A DNA stretch of 18,065 nucleotides from Coprosoma sp963660615 (GTDB taxonomy: Bacteria; Bacillota_I; Bacilli_A; RF39; UBA660). The first letter of the stretch is position 1. The number at the start of each line of letters is the position of its first letter. Shown piece after piece: positions 1-7,040 of this stretch. The position numbers and the translations under genes were made by a program. The stretch lies in the NCBI GenBank assembly GCA_963660615.1, contig CAVKYE010000021.1:1-18065 (forward strand), written 5' to 3'. The notes beneath the pieces were generated by a model, which did not search any database, was not told where the DNA came from, and saw only the letters and a list, made by a program, of their open reading frames with translations.

Positions 1-691
1 ATGTTTTAAGGGCAACCTCTGAATCTTTATTGGTGTTCCAGCCAATAAATTCCCAGCCTTCTTTTTCGGCTGTTACACTTAAATTAACGCTTGATCCCAT
101 CTCATAATGTTCTTCCGTTTGAGAGGCTGTAGTTCCTCCATTTGTACTATAATCATAAGTTAGTAAATGAGTAGTTATTGGATTATAACTATCAGTAACC
201 TCACCACCAACATAAGAATAAACATAATTAAACTTAACGGCATCATCTAAATTTTTATTAACAACATCAAAATTAATATTTAGGTAAGAATTATGTCCTC
301 CCACACCAAGGCCTGAAGAATCAGACTCACTAGAAATTTTAAGTGAAGATAAGTCAATATAAGTATTCTCATCTATAGCCACCTTAATAACTTTATTACC
401 AATTGTAATTTTATCAGTATCAATTGTAATAACAAAAGATTCTTTTCTAGAACTAACAGCACAACCTTTCGAATTTGAATCACAAGATACAGCATAAACA
501 CCAGCCTTATCAAGCTTATTAGAAAGACTAGTCGCAATAAGCGCATTACGATTAATAATCTGTGTTTTCAAACTGTCATTAACAAAAACATCTTTCAAAT
601 CTAAAACAATTTGAAAAAGAAAAACCACAATAAGCATCGTAAGCGAAAAAGAAGCAAGTAACTCTATTACCGTAAAACCTTTATTATTCAT
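1..691 (-). CDS. Prepilin-like protein with start of a Listeria-Bacteroides-type repeat (3' end cut by window edge)
   Basis: Reading the minus strand from an ATG at 691 gives an open frame of 230 codons with no stop before the left edge, so the C-terminus is missing. A strong GGGAGG ribosome binding site lies just upstream. The N-terminus MNNKGFTVIELLASFSLTML is a textbook class III prepilin signal: KG|FTVIE with Glu at +5, followed by about 20 hydrophobic residues that form the filament core helix. Residues 70-190 are a Ser/Asp/Val-rich globular, probably beta-rich, region with two cysteines (around SCDSNSKGCA). The last visible stretch, ending EGWEFIGWNTNKDSE, resembles the GWxFxGWNT core of Listeria-Bacteroides (InlB B-type) repeats known from surface adhesins. 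It starts 14 bp after the LamG prepilin gene, so the two are probably co-transcribed. Likely role: minor pilin or tip adhesin exported by a type IV pilus or Com-like system. The prepilin call is secure; the repeat call is moderate because it is truncated. Confidence 0.8.
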   Translation of the reverse strand, partial: MNNKGFTVIELLASFSLTMLIVVFLFQIVLDLKDVFVNDSLKTQIINRNALIATSLSNKLDKAGVYAVSCDSNSKGCAVSSRKESFVITIDTDKITIGNKVIKVAIDENTYIDLSSLKISSESDSSGLGVGGHNSYLNINFDVVNKNLDDAVKFNYVYSYVGGEVTDSYNPITTHLLTYDYSTNGGTTASQTEEHYEMGSSVNLSVTAEKEGWEFIGWNTNKDSEVALKT

Positions 692-705
692 AAAAACCTC
701 CCACT

Positions 706-1941
706 CTAAGACTTATATTTTTTATTAAAAATACTAGTAATTTGTTTAACTTCATCCAAACTAATAGCCCTATCATAAACCATAGCCTCTTTCATCCTCA
801 TCTTAGCTACTACATCAAAGCCACTAGAATTTGGATTACCTCCTATATAAATGGGCATAGATGACGTTGTCATCTTACTAAGAGTATTAGAAGAAATCAA
901 AGTGCCATCAACATACATTTTCAAATTAGTTCCATCATACGTTCCAATAACGGTATAATATTGATTAGATAAAATGGTATTTGATTTAGATTCTATATAA
1001 TTACTGCCGTCATACCCATTAACATAAAACTTATTATCAGAAGTTATTCCAATGCCTCCTCCAGCAGTTTCCCAATTACCAAAAAAGTCAATTGCTTGAT
1101 TATCAGAATTATCAACACTAACATATATAACATAACTAACACCATCACTAAATTCGTGCGACGCTAAAGAAATATTTACATAATCATTAACCCCGTCAAA
1201 AACAAGTTCACTATTATTAAAACCACTACTAGAATTATTATCAAAATTAGTAAGCTTACCATCATCACCACTCACCTTATTTTTAAGTACACTCACAGTA
1301 TTACTACTATTACTAGTATCCCCCCAAAATAATAAATTATTTGTTGGGAAATCATAACTATCCGTAGAAAAAGGATTAACGGGCTCTGTATAACTAGTAA
1401 GATTATCATTATTAACACCATAAGTAATAGTCGCGAAAGAACCATCTTTATATTCCGCAATCAATCTATTTTTAGAAGTTTCCATATCAATTCTTTTAAT
1501 AAAAGTCTTCATATTCTCCGAAATAACACTATTGGAATCAGTTTTCAAAACATAAGCTTTCAAAGCCGTAACATCAGAATTCGTATAAATAACCGTCTTA
1601 AAATTACCAGCAGAAGCAAGCTTATCACAAAAATCTCCTAAAGCAAGTCCTAAATCATTGACTGTACAACTACCGTTTTTAATTATCTCAAGATAATTCT
1701 TCGAAGTTTCTTTTTTTAGCAAACTATTAAGTGGCGTCTCACTACTTTGATTCTCATTCAAATAAGTTTTAATTGTATTTAAATTATATATACCCTCTAC
1801 CGTATTAAACTTATAACTTAAATCATAATTATTAATCAAATTTTTAAACTGAACAAACAAAATAATCAAAACCGTCAAAGCAAACGCCGAAACAACAATA
1901 GTCTCAACAAGTAAAAAGCCTCTATTATTTAATTTTTTCAT
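706..1941 (-). CDS. Modular prepilin with C-terminal LamG/lectin-like domain
   Basis: This is a 411-residue protein if it starts at 1941, where AAAGGAGC sits 6 nt upstream. A longer in-frame start at 1971 would add ten residues before the prepilin leader and has no ribosome binding site. The leader MKKLNNRG is cut before FLLVE (Glu at +5), followed by a hydrophobic helix at residues 9-32. Residues 40-190 form the pilin body, with Cys92 and Cys105 as a possible disulfide. Residues 200-408 look like a LamG/concanavalin A-like (Laminin_G_3) fold: FWGDTS, SELVFDGVNDYV, a YTVIGTYDGTNLKMYVDG strand pair, then IYIGG and the AMVYDRAISLDEV ending that is characteristic of these domains. Such domains bind glycans or proteins. 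Adhesive modular minor pilins with a lectin-like module are known in Streptococcus sanguinis (PilC). It is the first gene of a two-gene prepilin unit. Substrate unknown. Confidence 0.85.
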   Translation of the reverse strand: MKKLNNRGFLLVETIVVSAFALTVLIILFVQFKNLINNYDLSYKFNTVEGIYNLNTIKTYLNENQSSETPLNSLLKKETSKNYLEIIKNGSCTVNDLGLALGDFCDKLASAGNFKTVIYTNSDVTALKAYVLKTDSNSVISENMKTFIKRIDMETSKNRLIAEYKDGSFATITYGVNNDNLTSYTEPVNPFSTDSYDFPTNNLLFWGDTSNSSNTVSVLKNKVSGDDGKLTNFDNNSSSGFNNSELVFDGVNDYVNISLASHEFSDGVSYVIYVSVDNSDNQAIDFFGNWETAGGGIGITSDNKFYVNGYDGSNYIESKSNTILSNQYYTVIGTYDGTNLKMYVDGTLISSNTLSKMTTSSMPIYIGGNPNSSGFDVVAKMRMKEAMVYDRAISLDEVKQITSIFNKKYKS

Positions 1942-1957
1942 AACTAGCTCCTTTATA

Positions 1958-2005
1958 TTGTATTTATCCAAAATATATTATATAATAGTTTCAGGATAAA
2001 TGCTA
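1958..2005. promoter_or_regulatory. Divergent overlapping promoters between prepilin unit and assembly ATPase
   Basis: The 10-bp palindrome ATTATATAAT at 1977-1986 gives a TATAAT on each strand (plus 1981-1986, minus 1982-1977). On the plus strand TTGTAT at 1958-1963 lies 17 bp upstream of the TATAAT, so this direction looks like a sigma-A promoter. The minus strand lacks a good -35 at the matching place. The assignment is inferred from consensus only. Both -10 boxes share bases, so simultaneous initiation would be mutually exclusive. Confidence 0.5.
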
Positions 2006-2045
2006 GTCTTTAGCGCAAAATAAAAATAAAAAGGAGTGATTTTTA

Positions 2046-3377
2046 ATGCTTAAAACTTTTGACTTTCAAAAAATCCCAGTAGTTGATATAGTAAACGAAA
2101 TTTTAGTAGATGCAAGTAAAAAAGGAGCCAGTGATATTCACTTTGACCCCTATGAAGACTATCTGTTAGTAAGAATTCGTATAGATGGACAACTTCTAGA
2201 CTACGCAAAAATACCAAACGCATCAAGAGATTACGTCGTAACTAGAATAAAAACTATCTCAAAAATGAATATAACAGAATCAAGAAAACCTCAAGATGGA
2301 GCCATAAAAGCTACCATCAAAGATGTAGATTTAGATCTTCGTGTATCAGCCCTTCCCGTTACAACCGGAGAAAAAATAGTTATACGTATTCTAGATTACT
2401 CAAGAAGCTTATCAGGAATTGAAGAATTAGGATTCAGTGACGAAAATTATAAAAAAGTCCTAGAAATGATTTCTGTACCAAATGGTATCATACTAATAAC
2501 TGGGGCAACTGGAACAGGTAAATCAACCACCCTATACTCAATATTACAATTTCTAAACCGCTCAACAACAAACATCATAACCGTTGAAGATCCCGTAGAA
2601 ATGGACATAAAAGGCATAAACCAAGTACAAGTTAATAGTAAGGTTGGACTCTCATTCGCAGATGCTCTTCGTTCAATCCTAAGACAAGACCCTAACATAA
2701 TCATGATAGGAGAAATTCGTGATAACGAAACCGCTAGAATCGCCGTAAGAGCCTCAATAACTGGGCACTTAGTCTTATCAACAGTCCACACTAACAACTC
2801 CCTAAACACCATCGAAAGATTAATCGACATGGAAGTTCCAAAATACCTCCTAGCTTCCGCCCTAACCGGAATAGTATCACAAAAACTAGCTAGAAAACTA
2901 TGTCCAAACTGCCGTGAAAAAAGAAAAACAACCGAATACGAAAAAGAAATATTCAAATCAGTAACCGGTAAAAACGTAGAAGAAATATATGATGTTGAAG
3001 GATGTGAACAATGTCATGGTGGTTATCAAGGACGTATAGCCGTACAAGAAGTACTAATAATCTCCCAAGCAATAAGAGATGCCTTAAGCGACGGAGCATC
3101 CAAAGAAGAACTTAGGGACCTCGTATATAACTCAGACGTTAAAACCCTATTAGAAGATGGATTAGAAAAAGTAATAAACGGATACACAACCTTCGAAGAA
3201 ATTCTAAATCTAATAGAACTAGACGATGATGCTAAACTATCAGAAGACATAAATCTTAAAAAAATAATCCAAAAAACTAGAGAAATCCACGCCATGAGTG
3301 AAAAAAAAGAAACAGAAATTGAAAAAAGAGAAATAGAAAACGAAGAAGAAACAGAAATAGAAAACCTCGAACTATAA
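2046..3377 (+). CDS. Type IV pilus / type II secretion assembly ATPase (GspE/PilB family)
   Basis: This cytoplasmic hexameric motor of 443 residues powers polymerisation of pilins at a type IV filament machine. Visible elements in order: N2-type domain (ASDIHFDPYEDYLLVRIRIDGQL, about 28-50), Walker A GATGTGKST 153-161, Asp box EDPVE 181-185, Walker B region IIMIGEIRD 218-226 with catalytic Glu223, His box STVHTNN 245-251, and a zinc tetracysteine site C286/C289/C320/C323. It is shorter than PilB/GspE (usually about 500-570) because the N1 domain is absent, as in ComGA-like ATPases. The last 50 residues form a Glu/Lys-rich tail not needed for the ATPase fold. AAGGAGTG precedes the ATG at good spacing. 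It is divergent from the prepilin genes and closed by its own terminator, so the platform protein and the prepilin peptidase must lie elsewhere. Whether it serves pili or competence is not decidable here. Confidence 0.93.
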   Translation: MLKTFDFQKIPVVDIVNEILVDASKKGASDIHFDPYEDYLLVRIRIDGQLLDYAKIPNASRDYVVTRIKTISKMNITESRKPQDGAIKATIKDVDLDLRVSALPVTTGEKIVIRILDYSRSLSGIEELGFSDENYKKVLEMISVPNGIILITGATGTGKSTTLYSILQFLNRSTTNIITVEDPVEMDIKGINQVQVNSKVGLSFADALRSILRQDPNIIMIGEIRDNETARIAVRASITGHLVLSTVHTNNSLNTIERLIDMEVPKYLLASALTGIVSQKLARKLCPNCREKRKTTEYEKEIFKSVTGKNVEEIYDVEGCEQCHGGYQGRIAVQEVLIISQAIRDALSDGASKEELRDLVYNSDVKTLLEDGLEKVINGYTTFEEILNLIELDDDAKLSEDINLKKIIQKTREIHAMSEKKETEIEKREIENEEETEIENLEL

Positions 3378-3401
3378 GCCATGCCAAAAAGCATGGTTTT
3401 T
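3377..3401 (+). terminator. Rho-independent terminator after the assembly ATPase
   Basis: CCATGC / GCATGG stem (3379-3384 with 3391-3396), 6-nt loop, followed by five T. It begins directly at the stop codon. Confidence 0.85.
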
Positions 3402-3405
3402 AAAA

Positions 3406-3426
3406 CAAAAAAACACTTAACGTGTC
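3406..3426 (-). terminator. Weak terminator after the helical unknown protein gene
   Basis: On the minus strand ACAC-GTTAA-GTGT is followed by a run of T, overlapping the TGA stop at 3425-3427. The stem has only 4-5 bp, so it is weak. Confidence 0.45.
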
Positions 3427-3862
3427 ATAAATACTTCTTTAAATCATTAATACTATCCTCACCAAACTTAATAAAATTCTTAGCTAACAAAATAACATCC
3501 TTAGAAACATTCTTTTCAAAATTATCAAGTCTTTTTTGAAGTTCCAAATTTCCCATCGTAAACCCCTCGGTAAGCATAGAAGCAATAGCCGAATCACTAT
3601 TATCCCTCATAACCTCTTTTTTAATACCAAATTTACTCATAACATCAGCCATAATCCCCTTCTCCTTAGGATTAGTTTTATTCTTCTTCAAAAGTTTCTT
3701 ACTTTCCTTCAAATACTTCTCATAACCTTTAAGTTCTTTTTCAATAATAACCTTAATCTTATTATCCTTATCTTTCAAATCAGAAAGTAAATCCGTAAGA
3801 GCCTTACACCCCATATCCGCAGTTTGGTAAATATATTCCAAAAACTCTAAATTTTCATTCAT
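3425..3862 (-). CDS. All-helical protein of unknown function (possibly ferritin-like bundle)
   Basis: The preferred start is the ATG at 3862 (MNENLEFLEYIYQ, 145 residues), because GTTATGAAAGGGATG supplies an AAAGGG ribosome binding site just upstream. A longer frame to 3913 would start inside the spacer with no such site. The protein is soluble, highly charged and predicted almost entirely helical: helix about 1-26, helix 30-56 with a Lys-rich stretch (KKLLKKNKTN), a turn, then SDSAIASMLTEGFTMGNLELQKRLDNF and a C-terminal helix. The layout recalls four-helix ferritin-like or DUF2383-like proteins seen in Clostridia and Bacilli, but no diiron ligand set is obvious, so I assign no function. It is monocistronic, between the tRNA pair and the convergent ATPase gene. 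Coding is secure; the fold is a guess. Confidence 0.75.
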   Translation of the reverse strand: MNENLEFLEYIYQTADMGCKALTDLLSDLKDKDNKIKVIIEKELKGYEKYLKESKKLLKKNKTNPKEKGIMADVMSKFGIKKEVMRDNSDSAIASMLTEGFTMGNLELQKRLDNFEKNVSKDVILLAKNFIKFGEDSINDLKKYL

Positions 3863-3911
3863 CAAATCATCCCTTTCATAACTATTATTACCCCATTTTA
3901 AAAAAACATAC

Positions 3912-3935
3912 AAAAAAACTAGAAATTAATCTAGT
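3912..3935 (-). terminator. Terminator after tRNA-Glu
   Basis: On the minus strand the hairpin ACTAGA-TTAATT-TCTAGT (3935-3918) is followed by a run of seven T, including the last stem-proximal base. It closes the tRNA unit. The same 18-nt hairpin occurs at 4033-4050. Confidence 0.8.
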
Positions 3936-3945
3936 AATAAACATT

Positions 3946-4022
3946 TGGTAGCCCGTACGGAATTCGAATCCGTGAATGTTGCCTTGAGAGGGCAATGTGT
4001 TAAGCCACTTCACCAACGGGCC
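3946..4022 (-). tRNA. tRNA-Glu (anticodon CTC)
   Basis: The minus strand folds as a full cloverleaf: acceptor GGCCCGT paired with ACGGGCT (one G-U), D arm, anticodon stem TTGCC/GGCAA with loop CTCTCAA (anticodon CTC), T arm with GGATTCGAATTCC, and an encoded CCA end. It closely matches Bacillus tRNA-Glu. It follows tRNA-Met in the same direction with a 39-bp spacer that contains a terminator-like hairpin. The CTC anticodon reads GAG only, so a separate TTC isoacceptor is expected elsewhere. Confidence 0.93.
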
Positions 4023-4027
4023 ATATA

Positions 4028-4050
4028 TAAAAACTAGAAATTAATCTAGT
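4028..4050 (-). terminator. Terminator-like hairpin between tRNA-Met and tRNA-Glu
   Basis: This is the same hairpin ACTAGA-TTAATT-TCTAGT as after tRNA-Glu, here with a shorter T run (four, plus the stem T). It lies between two tRNAs that appear to share one promoter, so it may be leaky termination or a processing signal. Confidence 0.6.
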
Positions 4051-4061
4051 CACAAACAAAT

Positions 4062-4138
4062 TGGTAGCGAGAGGGGGATTCGAACCCTCGACACCTGCGG
4101 TATGAACGCAGTGCTCTAGCCAACTGAGCTATCTCGCC
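4062..4138 (-). tRNA. tRNA-Met (anticodon CAT, elongator type)
   Basis: The minus strand gives GGCGAGA / TCTCGCT acceptor pairing, a D arm with AGCTCAGTTGGC, anticodon stem CTGCG/CGCAG with loop TTCATAC, a T arm with GGGTTCGAATCCC, and an encoded CCA. The anticodon is CAT. The G1-paired acceptor excludes an initiator (usually C1-A72 mismatch). The TTCATAC loop favours elongator Met over the tRNA-Ile2 type, which usually has CTCATAA. Confidence 0.9.
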
Positions 4139-4153
4139 AAATCAACCTTCTTA

Positions 4154-4182
4154 ATTGTACCAAATTTATAAACCATTGACAA
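4154..4182 (-). promoter_or_regulatory. Promoter of the tRNA-Met/tRNA-Glu unit
   Basis: On the minus strand TTGTCA (4182-4177), 17 bp, TGG-TACAAT (-10 at 4159-4154, with extended TG). Predicted start is about 4147, nine bases before the mature tRNA-Met 5' end. This is one of the best sigma-A matches in the window. Confidence 0.75.
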
Positions 4183-4209
4183 GAGTTTTTTGTTAAATTT
4201 TAAACAAAA

Positions 4210-4238
4210 TTGCTAAACATAAAAATTCTTGATAAAAT
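4210..4238 (+). promoter_or_regulatory. Candidate promoter of the GT4 gene
   Basis: TTGCTA (4210-4215), 17 bp, TAAAAT (4233-4238). It leaves a leader of about 40 nt before the ATG at 4287. A perfect TTGACA also lies at 4176-4181 but is followed at 17 bp only by TTTAAA. Confidence 0.5.
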
Positions 4239-4286
4239 AATTATATATATTTCAATATACTTATAAAAGAAAGGAACAAATTTATT

Positions 4287-5477
4287 ATGAAAATATTATT
4301 ACTTAACCATTTCCCACTAACTGGATCAGGAAGCGGTGTATATACCCAAAACATCGCAAACAGTCTAATAAAAAAAGGTCACAAAGTAAGTATAATCTTC
4401 CCAGAAAACCAAAAAATCAAAGAAAACCCAAAAATAAAAATGCATCCAGTATATTTTTACAACAAAGAAAAACTTGAAAATCAATTACCCTTTAATTTCC
4501 CCTGCTTCACCACCCATCCAAGAAGTAATAAAACCTTCTACGAATTAACACAAGAAGAACTAGAAAAATACATAAATGCCTTCAAAAAAGCCATTGAAGA
4601 AGAAATAAAAACATTCAAACCAGACATAATACATGCAGGACACATATGGATTTTACCAAGCATCGCAAAAGACTATAACATACCATTAATAATAACCGCC
4701 CACGGAACAGACCTAATAGGATACCAAAAAAGCCAAAGATTTAGAAAATACGCCGATAAAGCCATCAAAAAAGCCACTAAAATCATCACAGTTTCCAAAG
4801 GAAATAAAAAACTAGTAAATACAATATTTAAAGATGCAAAAAATAAAACAATCCTAATACCCAATGGATATAACCCAGACATATTCTATATAGAAAACGT
4901 AAACAAAAAAGAATTTCTAAAAAAATTAAAAATCAAAGAATATAAAAATATAGTCTCATTTGCCGGAAAATTCACATCACTTAAAGGAATTGACCTAATA
5001 TTAAAAGCCGCAACAATCTACGAAAATAACGAAACCGCAACAATCATAGCTGGTGATGGAGAACTTTTTAAAGAAATGCAAAATCTTTCAAAAAAATTAA
5101 ATCTCAAAAACATATATTTTATCGGAAATAAACCCCAAGAAACACTAAGAAAACTATATAACATAGCAAATGTATCCCTTGTACCATCTAGAAAAGAAGC
5201 ATTTGGACTAGTAGTAATAGAAGCAAATTCCTGCGGAATTCCTGTAATAGGAACAAACGAAGGTGGTATTAAAGACCTTATAACAAAAAACACAGGACTA
5301 CTTTTTGAAAAAGAAAACTATCAAGAACTAGCCCAAAAAATATCATTAATTTTAAACGAAGAAATAAAATTCGACCGCAAATATATTGCAAGTTTCACAA
5401 AAAGTCATTATTCACAAGACATATTTACAAGCTCTCTAATAACAATATATCAAAATGCCATAAATAAAACTAATTAA
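4287..5477 (+). CDS. GT4-family (GT-B fold) glycosyltransferase
   Basis: This 396-residue retaining glycosyltransferase transfers a sugar from an NDP- or UDP-sugar donor to a lipid or glycan acceptor at the inner face of the membrane. The N-terminal Rossmann domain opens with MKILLLNHFPLTGSGSGVYTQ, which contains the Gly-rich acceptor-side loop and the GVYT segment. IITAHGTDL lies near residues 135-143. The C-terminal donor domain begins near IVSFAGKFTSLKGIDLIL (222-239) and carries the diagnostic EX7E motif E304-AFGLVVI-E312 followed by NSCGIPVIGTNEGG. Length is normal for the family. There is no transmembrane segment, so membrane association would be peripheral. AAAGGAA lies before the ATG. 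The gene converges with the SDR gene and overlaps its 3' end by 8 bp. The acceptor cannot be read from sequence; glycolipid synthesis is plausible. Confidence 0.88.
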   Translation: MKILLLNHFPLTGSGSGVYTQNIANSLIKKGHKVSIIFPENQKIKENPKIKMHPVYFYNKEKLENQLPFNFPCFTTHPRSNKTFYELTQEELEKYINAFKKAIEEEIKTFKPDIIHAGHIWILPSIAKDYNIPLIITAHGTDLIGYQKSQRFRKYADKAIKKATKIITVSKGNKKLVNTIFKDAKNKTILIPNGYNPDIFYIENVNKKEFLKKLKIKEYKNIVSFAGKFTSLKGIDLILKAATIYENNETATIIAGDGELFKEMQNLSKKLNLKNIYFIGNKPQETLRKLYNIANVSLVPSRKEAFGLVVIEANSCGIPVIGTNEGGIKDLITKNTGLLFEKENYQELAQKISLILNEEIKFDRKYIASFTKSHYSQDIFTSSLITIYQNAINKTN

Positions 5478-6246
5478 ACAAATTATATAACTTAGCCGTC
5501 AAAGACTGAAACAAAGGAGCCCTATATACAAAATTAGGTTTTTCTTTTTTTATCACCTTAACAATTTTCATAACAATACTATCTAAACACCTCTTTTCAA
5601 ACAAAAACAAAACCAAATTTTCAGAAGACCTAATAAGCTTAATCTGCTTATCAAAAAAAATTGCAAAATCATCATCATATTTTTTATCGAGCATAAGCCT
5701 ATTAAAACCCGTATTATAAAGTCCTGGTTCAATTAAACAAACATCAATATTTTTGTTTAAAATCTTAAGTTCCATCCTAAGACACTCAGCAAATTTAATT
5801 ATACTAGCCTTACTAGCACAGTAAGAGCCCAAAAAAGGAATAGGAATAATACCAGCCAATGAAGACATAAAAATAACCCTGCCACTACCCTTTCTAATCA
5901 TATTCTTTAAAACAATTTGACAAAGCGAAAAATTACCAAAAACATTTACCTCAAAATTATCCCTAACCTTATCCATATCCATATCAATAATAGAACCCGA
6001 TTCACCAATAGCCGCATTACTAACCAAAATATCAATATCAAGATTATAAAGTACTTTTAAATCATCCATACAAGTAACATCAATTTTCAAACATTTTATA
6101 TTTTTAAAATCCTTATATTTCTCTTTAACTCTTTCTAATTCTGACAAAGTATGCACCGAAATATAAATAAAATAATCAGAAGAAATACTATCAATAACTT
6201 TACCAATTATTCCACTTCTAGATCCTGTAAATAAAATTTTTTTCAT
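5470..6246 (-). CDS. Short-chain dehydrogenase/reductase (SDR)
   Basis: This is a 258-residue classical SDR when started at 6246 (MKKILFTGSRSG), where GGTGAT lies 5 nt upstream. The longer frame to 6273 begins in the T-run of the preceding terminator. Cofactor motif TGSRSGIIG at 7-15 (TGxxxGxG with one extra residue spacing), D56-V for adenine binding, NAA at 77-79, catalytic Ser near 128-129 (MSSL), and Y142-CAS-K146. EPGLYNTG at 173-180 follows, as expected. The substrate is unknown; a C-terminal region rich in Lys and aromatic residues (KPNFVYRAPLFQ) suggests an SDR that acts on a lipid or sugar, but that is inference. It lies downstream of the HAD gene but behind a terminator, so it probably has its own weak promoter or depends on readthrough. 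Confidence 0.85.
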   Translation of the reverse strand: MKKILFTGSRSGIIGKVIDSISSDYFIYISVHTLSELERVKEKYKDFKNIKCLKIDVTCMDDLKVLYNLDIDILVSNAAIGESGSIIDMDMDKVRDNFEVNVFGNFSLCQIVLKNMIRKGSGRVIFMSSLAGIIPIPFLGSYCASKASIIKFAECLRMELKILNKNIDVCLIEPGLYNTGFNRLMLDKKYDDDFAIFFDKQIKLIRSSENLVLFLFEKRCLDSIVMKIVKVIKKEKPNFVYRAPLFQSLTAKLYNLFN

Positions 6247-6271
6247 TAAAATCACCATTTTTATTATAAAC

Positions 6272-6301
6272 AAAAAAAAGAACTTAATCCATCAAAAGTT
6301 C
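6272..6301 (-). terminator. Terminator overlapping the end of the HAD gene
   Basis: GAACTT/AAGTTC stem (6301-6296 with 6285-6280), 10-nt loop, eight T. The HAD stop codon at 6284-6286 lies in the stem. Confidence 0.75.
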
Positions 6302-6967
6302 TATTAATTCAAAAACATCAGAAACAATACCCTTGCACACCTTTTCAAGTTCTAAAGAACCACCTTTAATAATAAATCCATTACATATCTCACACATTGA
6401 AATATCATTTAAATTATCACCAATAGCATAAGCCATTTTATAATCATAATCAATAAAATTACAAATATGTTTAAGCGCGCTTCCCTTGCTAACACTCTGA
6501 TCATCAATATTTAACCACCTATCACTAAGATATCCCGTAATTTGTGGATATTTTTTAATAATAGAATCAAGAAGTTCCTTAGTCTTATTCCTATCAATAA
6601 TTCTTGCAATAACCGCATTAGCATGCGAAACAATATCATCTTCATATCTAGTAGACTTATCAATTAAAGGATTTCCAACATAAGGATTTTTCTTCAAAAT
6701 ATCAAAAATAGATTTAGCAACCTCATCCGTTATATCTTTTCTATAAACAACATTTAATCCCTTATCAAAAATAATTCCCCCATTATTACAAACTAAATAA
6801 GAATATTTTAAAGAATCACTAAGATCTTTTTTCAAACTATATAAATTTCTACCAGTTGCAATAATAAAAACATTACCATCATCAACAAACTTATTTATAG
6901 CCTCTATATTTTTATCATAATTATCTGTATATACTGTTTTATCAAAATCTGCAATTAATACTCTCAT
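6284..6967 (-). CDS. Cof-type HAD-IIB phosphatase
   Basis: This 227-residue soluble phosphohydrolase has all four HAD motifs: nucleophile and acid-base D7-F-D9 in LIADFDKT, motif II IIATGR with Thr38, motif III Lys161 in SVSKGSAL, and the metal-binding motif IV GDNLNDISM at 183-191. The cap between about 80 and 160 is of the C2B type found in Cof/YidA-like enzymes that dephosphorylate sugar phosphates, FMN or similar metabolites. It is slightly shorter than typical Cof proteins (about 260-290). A strong GGAGG lies before the ATG, and an extended -10 (TGATACAAT) sits about 20 nt upstream, giving a very short leader. The exact substrate is not readable. A terminator at the stop codon makes it monocistronic. 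Confidence 0.9.
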   Translation of the reverse strand: MRVLIADFDKTVYTDNYDKNIEAINKFVDDGNVFIIATGRNLYSLKKDLSDSLKYSYLVCNNGGIIFDKGLNVVYRKDITDEVAKSIFDILKKNPYVGNPLIDKSTRYEDDIVSHANAVIARIIDRNKTKELLDSIIKKYPQITGYLSDRWLNIDDQSVSKGSALKHICNFIDYDYKMAYAIGDNLNDISMCEICNGFIIKGGSLELEKVCKGIVSDVFELIELLMD

Positions 6968-6984
6968 ACTAACCTCCTACAACA

Positions 6985-6993
6985 ATTGTATCA
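6985..6993 (-). promoter_or_regulatory. Extended -10 promoter of the HAD gene
   Basis: Minus-strand TGA-TACAAT (6993-6985). The -35 position (7013-7008, CTTTTG) is poor, as expected for an extended -10 promoter. Confidence 0.5.
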
Positions 6994-7012
6994 CAGAAAA
7001 AATAAAACAAAA

Positions 7013-7040
7013 GAAAAAAAGTCCATAATAGACTTTTTCT
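7013..7040 (-). terminator. Terminator after the 50-residue small gene
   Basis: AAAAAGTC (7016-7023) pairs with GACTTTTT (7031-7038) around a 7-nt loop, with A and T runs on both sides, so it may work in both directions. Confidence 0.75.

Noticed and set aside
1942..1971. Longer start for the LamG prepilin at 1971
   Set aside because: The ten extra residues would precede the prepilin leader, there is no ribosome binding site there, and AAAGGAGC fits the ATG at 1941.
2447..2956. Open frame of 169 codons on the minus strand inside the assembly ATPase
   Set aside because: It lies wholly within a gene with intact family motifs, has no ribosome binding site and encodes nothing recognisable.
4176..4204. 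TTGACA with TTTAAA as the main GT4 promoter
   Set aside because: The -10 is poor, and TTGCTA with TAAAAT at 4210-4238 is a better placed pair; kept only as a finding.
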